A DNA stretch of 33,588 nt, from assembly GCA_025358765.1 (NCBI GenBank), contig JANYIG010000117.1, forward strand, positions 1 through 33,588, written 5' to 3'. Position 1 is the first letter of the stretch; the number at the start of each line of letters is the position of its first letter. Positions 33,462 to 33,588 of the stretch are shown piece by piece. The position numbers and the translations under genes were made by a program. The notes beneath the pieces were generated by a model. That model was not told the DNA's origin, did no database searches, and saw nothing but the letters and a program-made list of their open reading frames with translations. The stretch is from Candidatus Kapaibacterium sp. (GTDB lineage Bacteria > Bacteroidota > Ignavibacteria > Kapaibacteriales > UBA4661).

Positions 33462-33588
33462 AGCAGACCCGACCGAATGGGAAGTCGAGCCAGTGCTCGT
33501 ACGAGATTGCCTTTCGCGACTGCATCACCTGGCGGTGTTTTGCCATCAGCAGGTCGGCGGTCTCCTCGAGAAGCACCTCGTGGGGTGT
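33371..33588 (-). CDS. PAS-domain fragment running off the window, probably from a G+C-rich foreign or misassembled sequence
   Basis: On the minus strand the frame is open from the right edge. It reads TPHEVLLEETADLLMAKHRQ, then EHWLDFPFGRVCFNTALIPF, DSQGAIFRIAAIARNVTQQR, which is the second half of a PAS/PAC sensor domain of the kind that precedes histidine kinase or diguanylate cyclase domains. Codon use is strongly G+C-ending and the G+C content is near 60 % by hand count, above its left neighbour. The PAS sequence ends where the NHL gene's sequence begins, with no normal gene boundary. Confidence 0.65.

Noticed and set aside
1-33588. CRISPR arrays, tRNA or rRNA genes, phage or IS transposases
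   Set aside because: None was seen. No regularly spaced repeats, no recognisable tRNA cloverleaf in the gaps, and no integrase or transposase motifs in any frame.

Overview
The window (33,588 bases, roughly mid-40s to 50 % G+C by eye) is bacterial chromosome, densely coding on both strands. No phage, IS transposase, CRISPR array, rRNA or tRNA was seen. Several traits point to the Bacteroidota/Chlorobiota (FCB) side of the tree, possibly a Kapabacteria- or Ignavibacteria-like lineage. These are a 2-oxoacid dehydrogenase E1 with alpha and beta parts fused, a giant two-component-propeller histidine kinase, a 7TM-DISM histidine kinase, and the order rplM-rpsI-rpsB-tsf-pyrH-frr. The phylum is an inference from gene content; no marker comparison could be run.

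Layout. 1-1837 (+): the tail of a signalling protein ending in a receiver domain, overlapping a receiver-histidine kinase. 1870-4517 (-): a possible decayed small membrane gene, a glutaminyl-peptide cyclotransferase and a lipase-like hydrolase. 4697-12400 (+): a TfoX-N-like protein, an orphan LytS-type histidine kinase, a YyaL-type thioredoxin-domain protein, proline dehydrogenase and an ABC exporter. 12508-16502 (+): a propeller histidine kinase with its probable NarL/LuxR response regulator. 16539-18287 (-): three receiver domains joined to a class III cyclase domain with altered catalytic residues, divergent from an unrecognised four-helix membrane protein. 19280-23856 (+): fused branched-chain-type 2-oxoacid dehydrogenase E1, a VapBC-like toxin-antitoxin pair, a flavin/PNPOx-fold protein and a sugar-nucleotide epimerase. 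23950-24129 (-): ribosomal protein L33. 24232-25062 (+): dihydropteroate synthase. 25083-31737 (-): a PAP2 phosphatase, a DUF2156/MprF-C acyltransferase-like protein, then frr, pyrH, tsf, rpsB, rpsI and rplM. 32236-33099 (+): mazG. The right end holds the start of a secreted NHL-repeat protein that breaks off abruptly near 33371 into G+C-rich PAS-domain sequence read on the other strand.

How the genes work together. The right half carries a translation block: ribosomal proteins S2, S9 and L13, elongation factor Ts and ribosome recycling factor, with UMP kinase embedded. Rho-independent terminators follow tsf and frr. The left half is rich in signal transduction, with six sensor or regulator proteins, among ordinary metabolic and envelope genes.

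The least ordinary parts are these: the cyclase-like protein that lacks canonical catalytic residues; the 498-base gap between rplM and mazG, which holds nested inverted repeats resembling a small non-autonomous element plus a second foldable segment; the sharp composition change between the first two genes; and the probable chimeric junction at the right end.
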